Shown here: one piece after another, positions 9,999-19,650 of the stretch
Numbering within the stretch: the first letter of the stretch is position 1
How the letters are laid out: the number at the start of each line of letters is the position of its first letter
NCBI GenBank assembly: GCA_944384265.1
Contig: CALWSR010000011.1
Span: 19,592-83,591, forward strand
Source: an uncultured Clostridia bacterium
Lineage (GTDB): Bacteria > Bacillota > Clostridia > Lachnospirales > Anaerotignaceae
Direction: 5' to 3'
DNA length: 64,000 nucleotides
The notes under the pieces: generated by a model
Databases searched by the model: none
What the model was told of the DNA's origin: nothing
Seen by the model: the letters and a program-made list of their open reading frames with translations, nothing else
Made by a program: the position numbers and the translations under genes

Positions 9999-11786
9999 TT
10001 GACAAATTATGCCTTGGAAGAAAAAATAAAAACATTATCAACACAATACATTGAGCAGGAAGCGGCAGGCAGCTTTCTGCTGCTGTTAATCAGTGCATTA
10101 GACAGGGAAAAGGCAAAAAAAGAACCCTTTGCCTATTCCATACATCAAGATATTTTAGACATACAAGCCGCTATCCATCAGTATATTTTAAATTTAAAGG
10201 ATATATTGCAGCAGGAGGCACAGGTACGTCTGGATGCTTTAGAAGACTGTAAGCATTTGAAAAAAAATCTTCTTTCTATATATGAAAATATTTATGGATA
10301 TATTTCCATATGGAATCTTCATGCCACACGAATCAGCGACCAAGTGGCAATCAGAAAATATCAGCAGGAAAACGTTTCTTCTCAAAAAATAGAATGGGAG
10401 CTTGTTTATAAAGACTGCAAAACATTTTTAGAAACGGCTGAAACCCTTTTGGAGCAAAAAAATAATATGGGACAGCTGCTTAGATGCATTCCTTTACAAA
10501 TGGCCCGTTCCAAATATTATGATGCCATAAGGCAGAGTCTGCAATATGCTTTTAGCGGAGAATCCAAAGAATTTATAGAATATACACTGTCTGCATTTTT
10601 TAAATTATGCGCTCCTGAAAGTGCCGAGGAATATGGAAAATATTTTCCCGAACTGGCACAATGGCTTTCTGGGTGCAAAAACTGCATTGTAAATGAACTG
10701 TCTGATGAAGCATTGCAGGAAGAATATACAGATTTTCAAAGTGTATTTGAAACATTGCAGCATATAGAAGATATGCTTAACAATCTTTTCAATGACATCA
10801 ATTCCTTAATACTGCTGTTTTATATGGGATATTCCTTTGAGGATTTGACAAAAAAAGAAGCCGTGTATGCCGATTTGTATTATACTGTATGCGAAATACT
10901 TTCTGATACGTTGTCTGCAACAGAAAAAGAGGCTTATTTTGAACAGACATATGCCTCTTTAGAAAATGCAGTGGAGCCTATCATAGACAAGGCCAATGAA
11001 ATCGGCAGGCAGGAGCTGGAAATGATGAAAAAGGTCCATGATTTTTCACAGCTAAGCGATGATACCAAAAAAATACTTTTGACAGAAGATTTTGTCAGAA
11101 GCTGTTATTATGGAGAGCTAAATGAAGTCATTTTTCAATTTGAATCCAATGAGGACCTGCCTCCGGCCTCAGAGCAGTGGAAAAAAGAAGCATTTGACAC
11201 ATTTCTTTCCCGTGTGCAGGAGGCCTTTTCCACACTGAAGCCACCGGTAAGAAAAGCATTTATGCAGTTATTTTTGGGGCTTTTACCCCCTGCCTTTACA
11301 CCGGAAGAAACCCTTTCCATGATAGCTTCTGCCATAGAAAATGCAGTTACATTTGAACAAAAAATATTGATTGTAGATAAAATCGGCATGGTATTTTCCG
11401 ACTATGGCTTTCCATATCATACAGAAGACCCTGCCCTAGCCCAGAATTGGGAACATCACCACTGTGGCCACGGACATCATGAACATCACCATTGCGACCA
11501 CGGACATCATGAGCATCACCACTGTGGCTACGGATATCATGAACATCACCATTGCGACCACGGACATCATGAGCATCACCACTGCGACCACGGACATCAT
11601 GAACATCACCACTGTAGCCACGGACATCATGAGCATCACCACTGTGACCACGGACATCATGAGCATCACCACTGTGACCACGGACATCATGAACACCATC
11701 ACTGTGACCACGGACATCATGAACACCATCACTGTGACCACGGACATCATGAACACCATCACTGTGACCATGAACACCACCACTAA
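9999..11786 (+). CDS. Large helical protein with a C-terminal His/Cys-rich repeat tail
   Basis: 595 residues. The start is a TTG at 9999 with AAAGGAGC 8 nt upstream; the nearby ATG at 9992 is in another frame that closes early. There is no signal peptide or membrane segment, so it should be cytoplasmic. Residues 1-484 look almost entirely alpha-helical, with several Leu/Ile-rich heptad-like stretches and no family I recognise. Residues 485-595 are eleven copies of a decapeptide of the form EHHHCDHGHH, with variants such as EHHHCGYGYH and EHHHCSHGHH. Such density of His with one Cys per unit implies binding of Ni, Co, Zn or Cu (inference). Neighbours are cobO (cobalt chemistry), a metal-dependent-fold VOC protein and, further away, a hydrogenase; a metal store or chaperone is possible but unproven. 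Confidence 0.85.
   Translation: MTNYALEEKIKTLSTQYIEQEAAGSFLLLLISALDREKAKKEPFAYSIHQDILDIQAAIHQYILNLKDILQQEAQVRLDALEDCKHLKKNLLSIYENIYGYISIWNLHATRISDQVAIRKYQQENVSSQKIEWELVYKDCKTFLETAETLLEQKNNMGQLLRCIPLQMARSKYYDAIRQSLQYAFSGESKEFIEYTLSAFFKLCAPESAEEYGKYFPELAQWLSGCKNCIVNELSDEALQEEYTDFQSVFETLQHIEDMLNNLFNDINSLILLFYMGYSFEDLTKKEAVYADLYYTVCEILSDTLSATEKEAYFEQTYASLENAVEPIIDKANEIGRQELEMMKKVHDFSQLSDDTKKILLTEDFVRSCYYGELNEVIFQFESNEDLPPASEQWKKEAFDTFLSRVQEAFSTLKPPVRKAFMQLFLGLLPPAFTPEETLSMIASAIENAVTFEQKILIVDKIGMVFSDYGFPYHTEDPALAQNWEHHHCGHGHHEHHHCDHGHHEHHHCGYGYHEHHHCDHGHHEHHHCDHGHHEHHHCSHGHHEHHHCDHGHHEHHHCDHGHHEHHHCDHGHHEHHHCDHGHHEHHHCDHEHHH
11451..11780 (+). repeat. Eleven tandem 30-bp coding repeats
   Basis: Eleven in-frame 30-bp units, each reading roughly GAACATCACCACTGTGACCA plus CGGACATCAT, encode the EHHHCDHGHH decapeptides. 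The last units are almost identical while early ones differ at a few bases, consistent with recent slippage or unequal exchange. It is a coding minisatellite, not a CRISPR array: there are no unique spacers. Confidence 0.95.
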
Positions 11787-11819
11787 AACCATTATTGTAA
11801 AAAGAAAGGATGAATTTAT

Positions 11820-12191
11820 ATGCATTTTACATTTAATCATTACAACTACAATGTATTAGATTTACAAAAAAGCATGGCTTTTTATGAAGCTGCATTAGGT
11901 TTAAAGGAAGTCAGAAGAAAAGAGGCAAAGGACGGCAGCTATATTCTTGTTTATTTGGGAGATGGCAAAACAGATTTTTCATTGGAGCTGACATGGCTGC
12001 GGGATAGAAAGGAGCCTTATGGATTGGGTGAAAATGAATTTCATTTGGCATTTGTGACAGAGGACTTTGAAGCAGCCTATCAAAAACACAAACAAATGGG
12101 CTGCATCTGTTTTGAAAACCCTCAAATGGGCATTTATTTTATTCATGACCCTGATAATTATTGGTTAGAAATTGTACCAGCCAGAAAATAA
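11820..12191 (+). CDS. VOC (glyoxalase I-like) family protein
   Basis: 123-residue single-domain vicinal-oxygen-chelate protein resembling lactoylglutathione lyase. Two beta-alpha-beta-beta-beta modules are visible, with candidate metal ligands His7 (HYNYNV), the Glu of SLELTW, the His of FHLAFV and the Glu of YWLEIVP. This is the arrangement of Ni/Co/Zn-dependent glyoxalase I enzymes, so methylglyoxal detoxification is plausible. The start at 11820 has GAAAGGATG about 8 nt upstream. It lies 33 bp after the His-rich gene on the same strand and probably shares its transcript. Other VOC activities cannot be excluded. Confidence 0.88.
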   Translation: MHFTFNHYNYNVLDLQKSMAFYEAALGLKEVRRKEAKDGSYILVYLGDGKTDFSLELTWLRDRKEPYGLGENEFHLAFVTEDFEAAYQKHKQMGCICFENPQMGIYFIHDPDNYWLEIVPARK

Positions 12192-12340
12192 ATCTGTTTC
12201 TGCATATTTTTTATTATGGAAGCTGCCATAGCCTCGCTTTTTTTCAATACAGAGGATTTCTCGCCCTATCCTATTGATAGGGAATGCAGCAAAATGAAAT
12301 TGCGGCAGCAGCTTGCACAAAAAAAGCTTATAAAGCATAG

Positions 12341-12390
12341 AAAACCGGCTGTTTTGTGAGTGGAATTTGCTCAAAAAGCAACCGGTTTTT
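12341..12390 (+). terminator. Intrinsic terminator downstream of the VOC gene
   Basis: AAAACCGG pairs with CCGGTTTT, extended inward by GTTTTGTGAG against CTCAAAAAGC, with a T-run at the 3' side. It lies about 150 bp after the VOC stop; the A-run upstream would let it work on the minus strand too. Confidence 0.7.
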
Positions 12391-12894
12391 GTGCACTATG
12401 ATTTCAGAGAGCTATTTTGCCACAGTCCCTTTTTTTACCTTTTTCATTTTGTCAACTGTATACAGGTATTGCTTCAGTACTATTTTTGTCATATCCTATT
12501 TTTATGAAAATGATTTTGCTCCTTTATCCTTTGCATATGGTATTTTTGCTATATTTTTGTGCAAATGCCATTATACTTTAAATGGCCGTATTTTTATGCC
12601 AAAAGCCTTTTTATGCTATTTTTTATACTAAGCTTGGTAAACACTTATACTAAAATCATAATGCAAATTTTTTGTATAAAAATAGTCCTTCCTTCTCTGA
12701 TACAGCAAAACAGCCAATGCTTTCACATCGGCTATACTTCTGCAAACAAACAAATCCATTTGTAGCTATGGTTGTTTTACGGACTGATGACAAAACAGAT
12801 TGTTTTGCAATATATGTGTTTGATATATGTAATGTATCATTTTTTTACAGCATCCTCTGTTTTTTTATATCCAGAAAGCAAAATCTATTTGCCC
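12391..12894. other. AT-rich spacer without a supported gene
   Basis: Half a kilobase between converging genes. Open frames here have no ribosome binding sites and no recognisable domains. Confidence 0.55.
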
Positions 12895-13254
12895 TCAAAA
12901 AATAATATATTTTACAATATCCTTTGCCATTTTCCAAAATAAAAAATGCATTTGTACCAAAACAGAAATAAAAGCAATGCCAAAAAACATTCCTGTCATA
13001 AAGCGCAAAGGATTGTTGCTAAACCATTTGGTTTTCCACTGCAGTATACCATCTATGATAAGAGGCAGTGCAAACACAACACACCAGCCCCTTGTGGCAT
13101 ACCAGCCAGTCAATACAAACAATACTCCTTCCAGCAGCATTCCCACCGCTTCTCCCGTACAGCGGGCGCAAATGGGAAATTGCTTTCCTCTCCAAAAAAA
13201 AGACCTTCCAGGCAAGCTGTGACAGCCAAAAAATCGTTTTAAAAAAATTCCCAT
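12895..13254 (-). CDS. DUF2085 family membrane protein
   Basis: 119-residue integral membrane protein with the family signature CHSLPGRSFF, then GKQFPICARCTG near the N-terminus, followed by three hydrophobic segments. The conserved Cys/His set suggests metal or redox chemistry at the membrane, but the family has no established function. The ATG at 13254 begins one base after the TGA of the preceding zinc-ribbon gene, so translation is probably coupled; an in-frame TTG at 13284 would add ten residues and is less likely. Confidence 0.82.
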   Translation of the reverse strand: MGIFLKRFFGCHSLPGRSFFWRGKQFPICARCTGEAVGMLLEGVLFVLTGWYATRGWCVVFALPLIIDGILQWKTKWFSNNPLRFMTGMFFGIAFISVLVQMHFLFWKMAKDIVKYIIF

Positions 13255-13255
13255 A

Positions 13256-13570
13256 TCAATAATAATAATATCCAGTAGCTGCAATAAAATATACCATAAA
13301 TATAAACAGTATAATGCTAATCAAAATATAAGCTACAAATCCAATGGCTGCGCCAATTCCTGCTTTTTTTGCACAAAGAGGCTTTGTATCCTTCCAAGTT
13401 AAATATAATACCAGTCCTGCCAGTGGAATACAGCAGCCCAAAAATCCCCAGCCTATGCTCCCACTGTCCGGAGGATTGGTTTGGTTATTTACGGGAGTGA
13501 TATACTCGTTGCAATAAGGACATGAAACAACATTGTTGTCAATCTCCTTTCCGCAGTTTTTACAAAACAT
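13256..13570 (-). CDS. Zinc-ribbon membrane protein
   Basis: 104 residues. An N-terminal zinc ribbon (MFCKNCGKEIDNNVVSCPYC) is followed by a Pro/Asn-rich linker and two hydrophobic segments (about residues 40-60 and 70-98), ending in a Tyr-rich tail. AAGGAAAGGAG precedes the ATG. It forms a tight pair with the downstream DUF2085 gene. The function is unknown; such zinc-ribbon plus membrane proteins are common in Clostridia. An array of miniature elements begins 25 bp upstream of its start, so its promoter may lie in or next to that array. Confidence 0.8.
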   Translation of the reverse strand: MFCKNCGKEIDNNVVSCPYCNEYITPVNNQTNPPDSGSIGWGFLGCCIPLAGLVLYLTWKDTKPLCAKKAGIGAAIGFVAYILISIILFIFMVYFIAATGYYYY

Positions 13571-13594
13571 ACTTTTTCTCCTTTCCTTTTTTCA

Positions 13595-13827
13595 AATTCT
13601 GTTACTTCCATATGAAATAGAAATCCATACAGCATTGATTTTACAGCCAAAACCAGTTCTTTGCATTTCTTCTCTGATTTTTAAAGTGTCTCCCTCAATT
13701 TAGAAGCATTTGCAATATCTCTAATTTCCTTTGCCGTCTTCCTTCAAAGACAGCAACACCAATTTCTTTGTGCTGTTTTGAAACAGTATGCCATATCCTT
13801 TTTCATATTCATGTAACAAACACATCC
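13595..13827. mobile_element. Miniature inverted-repeat element, array copy 1
   Basis: Left end CTGTTACTTCCATATGAAA, right end TTCATATTCATGTAAC, ending CACATCC. It is flanked by TTTTTTCA at 13587-13594 and again at 13828-13835. No coding capacity. The ends match those of the IS6-like element at 47.8 kb. Confidence 0.75.
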
Positions 13828-13835
13828 TTTTTTCA

Positions 13836-14070
13836 AATTCTGTTACTTTAATATGAAATAGAAGGCTATGAAACACGGCTTCCGTCCTCAAATCCGGCTC
13901 TCTGCTTTTCTCCCCTTCCACAGCCTGTCAAAAGAGCCATTGAAGAGAACTGCTGCAATGCCCCAAGCTTTTTGTTTGCTTTTAAAAAAAGCAGTGTCCA
14001 TCTCTTTGGTACATTTTTAAAATTCACATTTTCAATGCCATATCATTTTTCATATTAATGTAACATATCC
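13836..14070. mobile_element. Miniature inverted-repeat element, array copy 2
   Basis: Left end CTGTTACTTTAATATGAAA, right end TTTCATATTAATGTAACA. It is flanked by TTTTTTCA and CTTTTTCA. Its interior is closely similar to the copy at 19401-19637 over nearly the full length. Confidence 0.8.
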
Positions 14071-14078
14071 CTTTTTCA

Positions 14079-14281
14079 AATTGTATTACCTTCCTATGAA
14101 ATATTGATTCTACAATCAAAATCAGTTCTTTTCATTTTTCCCTTTTCACAGATTGCAAAAGGGGAAAGTATGGAAAGCCTCCTAAGCTGTTTGGTTCATT
14201 TTTTCAAAGAAAGTAACATCAATACTATTGTTGTATTTTTAAAATTCCTATTGATAACACCATATTATTTTTGTAACATAT
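14079..14281. mobile_element. Miniature inverted-repeat element, array copy 3 (diverged)
   Basis: Left end TTGTATTACCTTCCTATGAAA, split here as TTGTATTACC + TTCCTATGAAA; right end TTTTTGTAACATAT. It is flanked by CTTTTTCA and TTTTTTCA. Its shorter interior has diverged from the other copies. Confidence 0.6.
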
Positions 14282-14289
14282 TTTTTTCA

Positions 14290-14528
14290 GCTTCCGTCAC
14301 ATTCCTATAATATAGAAGGCTATGAAACATTGCAAAGTCATTTTTCCTCTGCCAGTCAACACAAGGGGATTTTTGACATGGAAACCACAGTTTTCAGCCC
14401 TTGTCACTTTGGGAACATTTCCAACACCCTCAAGCTTCTTGCAAACAAAGCAACAGCAATTCCTTTGCTCTATTTTGGAAACCTCTATCCACAATACCAT
14501 GTCATTTTTCATATGAACATAATACAGC
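14290..14528. mobile_element. Miniature inverted-repeat element, array copy 4 (diverged)
   Basis: The left end CGTCACATTCCTATAATA and the interior AGAAGGCTATGAAACA match copies 2 and B; the right end TTTTTCATATGAACATAA is degenerate. It is preceded by TTTTTTCA (14282-14289) and followed by CTCTTTCA (14529-14536). Confidence 0.6.
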
Positions 14529-14536
14529 CTCTTTCA

Positions 14537-15211
14537 GATATTTAGACAATTATAGGGCTTTAAAAGCAGCATAACATTCCATTTTTTACAACATTTCTTC
14601 TGTCCTTTTTCATAAAGCCTTGTATAAAAATCCTATTTCATAGATTCCTTTTCCGCTTATCTCCAGTACATCAATTTAAGTAAGTCCCTTTTTCAAATAA
14701 GCACTGGTTTTCATTTGCTCCCACATCATAAAAATTTTGAGAAAAATACATGGACAGACTTCCTGCTTTTGGCTGGGAAAAAACAGCCCTTTTCTGCTTT
14801 ATCATCACTGCATTTTTCCTTTCTTTTGTGTCTTTTATTCCCTGGTGCAAGCACATCAAAAATCATTTTTGTGCTGTTTTTCTGTTTTGCAGTGCAAAGC
14901 TTTTCTCATTTTAAACTGTTATGTATTAAATGGCAGTTATCAAACACAAAAATAGTACTACTCTTTTTGTATCAAAGAGCATTTCCTTTCCCCTAAAAAT
15001 TGCCCTATGTTATATATATCCTTTCAAAATTATTTTTAGAATATGGTATTTTTGATTTCCATATCCATTTTAAAGAGATACAATACTTTTTTGCATCAAA
15101 ATCATATTCCATATGCAATTTTATTATTTAGTATAAAATACTCTGCCCTTTCTGTCAAACATTGTTTTGTCAACACATAAACAGCAGGGTATTTCTCCCT
15201 GCTGTTTGGTA
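14537..15211. other. Spacer between the element array and valS
   Basis: AT-rich DNA with no supported gene. The GCAGGG/CCCTGC hairpin near 15183-15204, with a T-run on the minus strand side absent, is only a weak candidate for the valS terminator. Confidence 0.45.
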
Positions 15212-17851
15212 TTATTTTTTCATTTGCGCCAATCTTTCTTCCACCTGTGCCAAAATACCTCTGTATTTTTGTTCCTTTGCTTTTTCTTCTTCAATGACTT
15301 TTGCAGGTGCTTTAGACACAAATCCCTCATTGCTCAATTTTTTTACAACTCTTTCAATTTCTTGCTCCATTTTTTGTTTTTCTTTTGTCAGACGCTGTAT
15401 TTCTTTTTCAATGTCCACCAATTCTGCAAAAGGCATATAAATCACAGCATCGGCAATCATGACAGAAACAGCATCCTCTCCCACATTGGATTTGTCAGAC
15501 TGTACAAAAACATCGCTGGCATATGCCAATGTTTTGAAAAACACCTCTGCTTTTTGGAATATCTCTCCCATTTCTTTCTTTTGTGTAACCACAAACACCT
15601 GCGCTTTTTTGGAAGGGGCCACATTCATTTCTGCTCTGATGTTTCGAATGCTGCGCACCGCCTCTTTGATGATATCAATTTCCTTTTCATTTTCTGCAAA
15701 ATTCCATTTCTCTTGGAATGTTGGCCATTGAGAAATCATAATGCTTTCTTCTTTGGATTGTATGTGCTGGAACAACTCCTCTGTAATAAAAGGCATATAA
15801 GGATGAAGCAGCTTCAATGCAGAAATCAAAACGGTTTTCAATGTCCAAAGAGCCGCTGTTCTGGTATCATCCTCTTTGTTGTACAAACGGGGCTTCACCA
15901 TCTCAATGTACCAGTCACAATATTCATCCCAAAGGAAATCATGTATTTTTTGTGCAGCCAGTCCCAATTCATAGCTTTCCATGTTTTCTTCCACATTTTT
16001 TGCCAATGTGTTGACCTTTGAAAGTATCCATTTGTCTGCTGAGGTAATCTGCTGGGGCATTTCCTCCAGCAAATCCTCTTCTAGGTTCATCAGCACAAAA
16101 CGGGAAGCATTCCACAGCTTGTTTAAAAAGTTTCTGCTGGAGTCCAGTCTTTCCCAGTAAAAACGCATATCATTTCCGGGGGCATTTCCTGTAATGAGCA
16201 TCAAACGCAGGGCATCTGCACCATATTTTGCCACCACATCCAATGGGTCAATGCCATTGCCCAGTGATTTTGAAAACTTTCTGCCTTGGTCATCTCGAAT
16301 CAAGCCATGTATCAATACATCATGGAAGGGAATTTCTTTCATTTCCTCCAATGCAGAAAATACCATTCTCACCACCCAGAAAAATATAATATCATAGGCT
16401 GTTACAAGCACACTGGTTGGATAAAATTGCTTTAAATCCTCTGCATTTTCATCCGGCCAGCCCAATGTGGAAAAAGGCCACAGTGCAGAAGAAAACCATG
16501 TGTCCAATGTGTCTTCATCCTGTGTCAATGCAGCAGAGCCGCATTTTTCACATTTTTGCGGGTCCTTTTTAGAAACGGTGATATGGCCGCATTCTGCACA
16601 ATAATATGCCGGTATTCTGTGTCCCCACCAAAGCTGACGGGAAATACACCAATCTCTGATGTTTTCCAGCCAATGCAGATATATTTTTCCAAATCTGTCG
16701 GGTATAAAACGGAGAGATTGATTTTTATACACTTCTATGGCAGGCTTTGCCAGCTCCTCCATTTTTACAAACCATTGCAGCTTAATCATAGGCTCTACCA
16801 CTTTGTTGCAGCGTTCATGGGTTCCCACAGCATGGGTAATCTCTTCTATTTTTACAAGATATCCCTGCTTTTGCAAATCTGCCACCACTTTTTTTCTTGC
16901 CTCATATCTGTCAAGTCCTGCATATTTTCCGGCATTTTCATTCATCACGCCATTGTCGTGCAGCACATTGATTCTTTCCAGATTATGGCGCAGTCCCACC
17001 TCAAAGTCGTTAGGGTCATGGGCCGGTGTAATTTTTACAACACCTGTACCAAATTCTCTATCCACATAGCTGTCTGCCACAATGGGAATTTCCTTTCCCA
17101 CCAATGGCAATATGCATTTTTTGCCAATCAAATGCTGGTATCTTTCATCCTCAGGGTGTACTGCCACAGCAGTATCCCCCAGCATGGTTTCCGGACGGGT
17201 GGTTGCCAAAAGCACATTTTCATCACTGCCTGCAACAGGATAATGGATGTGATAAAAATGGCCCACTTTGTCCACATGGTTTACTTCTGCATCAGAAATG
17301 GTGGTTTGACACTCAGGGCACCAGTTTACAATTTTTTCTCCTCTGTAAATCAATCCCTTTTTGTATAACTGCACAAACACCTCCAGCACTGCATCAGAAA
17401 GTCCTTCGTCCATTGTAAAACGTACTCTGTCCCAATCGCAGGAGCTTCCCAGCTTTTTGAGCTGATTTAATATAATGCCGCCATATTCCTCTTTCCAAGC
17501 CCATGCTCTTTCCAAAAAGCCTTCTCTGCCCACATCGGCCTTTGTCACGCCTTCTTCTGCCATTTTCTGCACTACCTTCAGCTCTGTGGAGATACTGGCA
17601 TGGTCAATGCCGGGAACCCAAAGCGCATTGTAGCCTGCCATTCTTTTCCAACGAATCAATATATCCTGTATGGTGTTGTCCAATGCGTGTCCCATGTGAA
17701 GCTGCCCTGTAATGTTTGGCGGAGGCATTACAATACAATATGGTTTTTTTCTTTTATCAATTTCTGTATGAAAATATTTTTTGTCCATCCATTGTTGATA
17801 TAATCTATCCTCAACGGTTGAGGGGTCATAATTTTTTGCTAATTCTTTCAT
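15212..17851 (-). CDS. valS: Valyl-tRNA synthetase
   Basis: 879-residue class I aminoacyl-tRNA synthetase charging tRNA-Val in the cytoplasm. The HIGH-type motif is in [17 protein letters not shown] (about residue 45), the CP1 editing domain follows, and the KMSKS-type motif is [11 protein letters not shown] near residue 525. An anticodon-binding domain and a C-terminal coiled coil rich in Lys/Glu (ending [12 protein letters not shown]) complete it. The start at 17851 has AGGAGG 7 nt upstream; another ATG 5 nt before it is out of frame. A T-box leader lies directly upstream. Confidence 0.97.
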   Translation of the reverse strand: MKELAKNYDPSTVEDRLYQQWMDKKYFHTEIDKRKKPYCIVMPPPNITGQLHMGHALDNTIQDILIRWKRMAGYNALWVPGIDHASISTELKVVQKMAEEGVTKADVGREGFLERAWAWKEEYGGIILNQLKKLGSSCDWDRVRFTMDEGLSDAVLEVFVQLYKKGLIYRGEKIVNWCPECQTTISDAEVNHVDKVGHFYHIHYPVAGSDENVLLATTRPETMLGDTAVAVHPEDERYQHLIGKKCILPLVGKEIPIVADSYVDREFGTGVVKITPAHDPNDFEVGLRHNLERINVLHDNGVMNENAGKYAGLDRYEARKKVVADLQKQGYLVKIEEITHAVGTHERCNKVVEPMIKLQWFVKMEELAKPAIEVYKNQSLRFIPDRFGKIYLHWLENIRDWCISRQLWWGHRIPAYYCAECGHITVSKKDPQKCEKCGSAALTQDEDTLDTWFSSALWPFSTLGWPDENAEDLKQFYPTSVLVTAYDIIFFWVVRMVFSALEEMKEIPFHDVLIHGLIRDDQGRKFSKSLGNGIDPLDVVAKYGADALRLMLITGNAPGNDMRFYWERLDSSRNFLNKLWNASRFVLMNLEEDLLEEMPQQITSADKWILSKVNTLAKNVEENMESYELGLAAQKIHDFLWDEYCDWYIEMVKPRLYNKEDDTRTAALWTLKTVLISALKLLHPYMPFITEELFQHIQSKEESIMISQWPTFQEKWNFAENEKEIDIIKEAVRSIRNIRAEMNVAPSKKAQVFVVTQKKEMGEIFQKAEVFFKTLAYASDVFVQSDKSNVGEDAVSVMIADAVIYMPFAELVDIEKEIQRLTKEKQKMEQEIERVVKKLSNEGFVSKAPAKVIEEEKAKEQKYRGILAQVEERLAQMKK

Positions 17852-17917
17852 CCATTTTCCTCCTAATCGTTTATTGTTGTTGACAAAGGCTTTTTCAGCA
17901 GCAAAATGTTATCTGCC

Positions 17918-18165
17918 AAAAAAAAGAGCTTTCATCCCATGAAAGGACGAAAGCTCGTGGTACCACCTTTTTTCCTATTATCATCAAATAGGCACTCAAA
18001 AGCCTTTAACGGGGCAAACCGTTTTTGCTTACTCACAGCCGCTTCAGCAAAAAAGCTCCAAAGCTACCTTCCCTATTTTTCTGGCTAAAAAACTTACACC
18101 CTTTGTTTTTCTCTCTGAAAGCAGTCAAATAGGTACTCCTCTTTATCATTGCTTTTTTCTTATAC
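17918..18165 (-). promoter_or_regulatory. T-box leader controlling valS
   Basis: Read on the minus strand, the region contains the T-box core GGTGGTACCACG (17956-17967). A terminator hairpin follows, in which GAGCTTTCGTCC pairs with the GGGATGAAAGCTC side, ending in a T-run at 17918-17925. Upstream lies a long Stem I region beginning near AGAGGAGTACC. The candidate specifier codon is GUA (Val) in AAGGTAGC (18065-18067). Uncharged tRNA-Val should stabilise the antiterminator and allow valS transcription. Confidence 0.9.
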
Positions 18166-18245
18166 AAATTTTAGTAAACCTTTTCTCATTTGTCAACACT
18201 TTTTTTAAAATGAATGTCATATCATACTTTTTTGCCCATGGTGCC

Positions 18246-19376
18246 TTATCCATCCATTCCCTTTTGGTATCTGGAGATATTTAGCAAAACCCCCATCATT
18301 GTCATCATAATGGCAAGGGATGTACCTCCATAGCTGACAAAGGGCAGCGGCTGTCCTGTATTTGGTATGGTGTTTGTTGTAACAGCAATGTTGATGATGC
18401 TTTGAAATGCAATCTGTGCAGTAATGCCTGTTGCCACAAGGCTTCCAAATTGGTCCTGGGCATTCATGGCAATTTTAATACCCCGCCATATGAGTATGAA
18501 AAACAAAAGTATGACAATACCTGCTCCCACCATACCCAGCTCCTCGGCTATGATGGCAAATATAATGTCATTGTGGGCCTCCGGCAAAAATGTTTTTTGT
18601 CGGCTCTGCCCAATTCCCAATCCAAACAAGCCTCCTGATGCCAGAGCATACAAACCCTGTATAATCTGATATCCGGCATCTGTGGGGTCTGAAAAAGGGT
18701 CAAGCCATATTTGTATACGTTCCAAACGATACCGCACCGCCGGCAGTAATATGGCAACAGAGCCTGCTCCCGCCACCGGACCTGCAACAATGGCAAAGTA
18801 TTTTAATGAAAAGCCTGCCGCAAACAGCACAGCACCTCCAATCAATGCCAGCAATAATGCTGTACTGAAATTGGTTACGGCAATCATGGCACAGGGAATG
18901 GCCACAATGGCAAGACATTTTAAAAATCCTGCAAAATCCTTTAGGCTTTCTTTGTATGTACAGATATAATGGGACAAAAACAGCACCGTAGTTACCTTCA
19001 CAATTTCAGAAGGCTGAAATCCCCAAAGCCATCTTTTTTGTCCATTGACAATGGTACCAAATGGAATCAGCAGTATCAATAAAATACAGCCGCCAATATA
19101 GGCCAGCAGTGTAAAACGTCTGATGTGGCGATAGGGAAAATTCATCATAAAAATCATGCCCACACAGCCTAACAGGCCATTTCTGAGCTGTCTTTTCATA
19201 AAATAAAACATATCATTATAATCCTTCATGGCATTGTAATAGCTGGAGCTAAATACCATTACAATGCCAAACAGCACCAGCAGTATCACTACAAAAAACA
19301 CCATATAATCATAGGATGCTTTTAAAGGTTTCTTTTTTACTGTTTTCATTTTTTTGCCAGTAGAGGCAGTTGCCAT
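18246..19376 (-). CDS. ftsW: FtsW/SpoVE-type SEDS peptidoglycan polymerase
   Basis: 376-residue polytopic membrane protein of the SEDS family, which polymerises lipid II glycan strands with a partner class B PBP. Typical strings are NGQKRWLWGFQPSEIVK, PEAHNDIIFAIIAEELG and LPFVSYGGTSL. About ten hydrophobic segments follow a short Lys-rich cytoplasmic start. AGAGGTG precedes the ATG. It is the last gene of the division cluster. Context does not separate FtsW from its sporulation paralogue SpoVE. A miniature element is inserted just upstream, between murD and this gene. Confidence 0.92.
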   Translation of the reverse strand: MATASTGKKMKTVKKKPLKASYDYMVFFVVILLVLFGIVMVFSSSYYNAMKDYNDMFYFMKRQLRNGLLGCVGMIFMMNFPYRHIRRFTLLAYIGGCILLILLIPFGTIVNGQKRWLWGFQPSEIVKVTTVLFLSHYICTYKESLKDFAGFLKCLAIVAIPCAMIAVTNFSTALLLALIGGAVLFAAGFSLKYFAIVAGPVAGAGSVAILLPAVRYRLERIQIWLDPFSDPTDAGYQIIQGLYALASGGLFGLGIGQSRQKTFLPEAHNDIIFAIIAEELGMVGAGIVILLFFILIWRGIKIAMNAQDQFGSLVATGITAQIAFQSIINIAVTTNTIPNTGQPLPFVSYGGTSLAIMMTMMGVLLNISRYQKGMDG

Positions 19377-19400
19377 AGGTTCACACCTCTTTTTATTTTT

Positions 19401-19637
19401 GATTTTGTTACTTTAATATGAAATAGAATGCTATGAAACACTGCTTCTGCCCTCAAATCCAGCTCTCTGCTTTTCTCCCCTTCCGCAGCCTGTCAAAAGA
19501 GCTTTTGAAGAGAACTGCTGCAATGCCCCAATCTTTTTGTTTGCTTTTTTTAAAAAAGCAGCGACCATCTCTTTGTTATATTTTTAAAATTCACATTTTT
19601 AACGCCATATCATTTTTCATATTCATCTAACACATCC
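19401..19637. mobile_element. Miniature inverted-repeat element between murD and ftsW
   Basis: 237-bp non-coding element. The left end GTTACTTTAATATGAAA and the right end TTTTTCATATTCATCTAACA form inverted repeats, and the outermost bases match the IS6-like element at 47.8 kb. A perfect 8-bp direct repeat TTATTTTT lies at 19393-19400 and 19638-19645, the expected target duplication. The interior is nearly the same as 13836-14070. It lies within an operon, 13 bp downstream of the murD stop and 24 bp upstream of the ftsW start. Confidence 0.85.
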
Positions 19638-19650
19638 TTATTTTTTCATT

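Noticed and set aside
11451..11780. Possible CRISPR array
   Set aside because: Units are contiguous with no unique spacers, and they code in frame for the end of a longer protein.
11436..11859. Long open frames of 130-134 codons on both strands across the His-repeat
   Set aside because: A 30-bp repeat without stops in a frame keeps that frame open automatically. The frames have no start signals and give low-complexity peptides.
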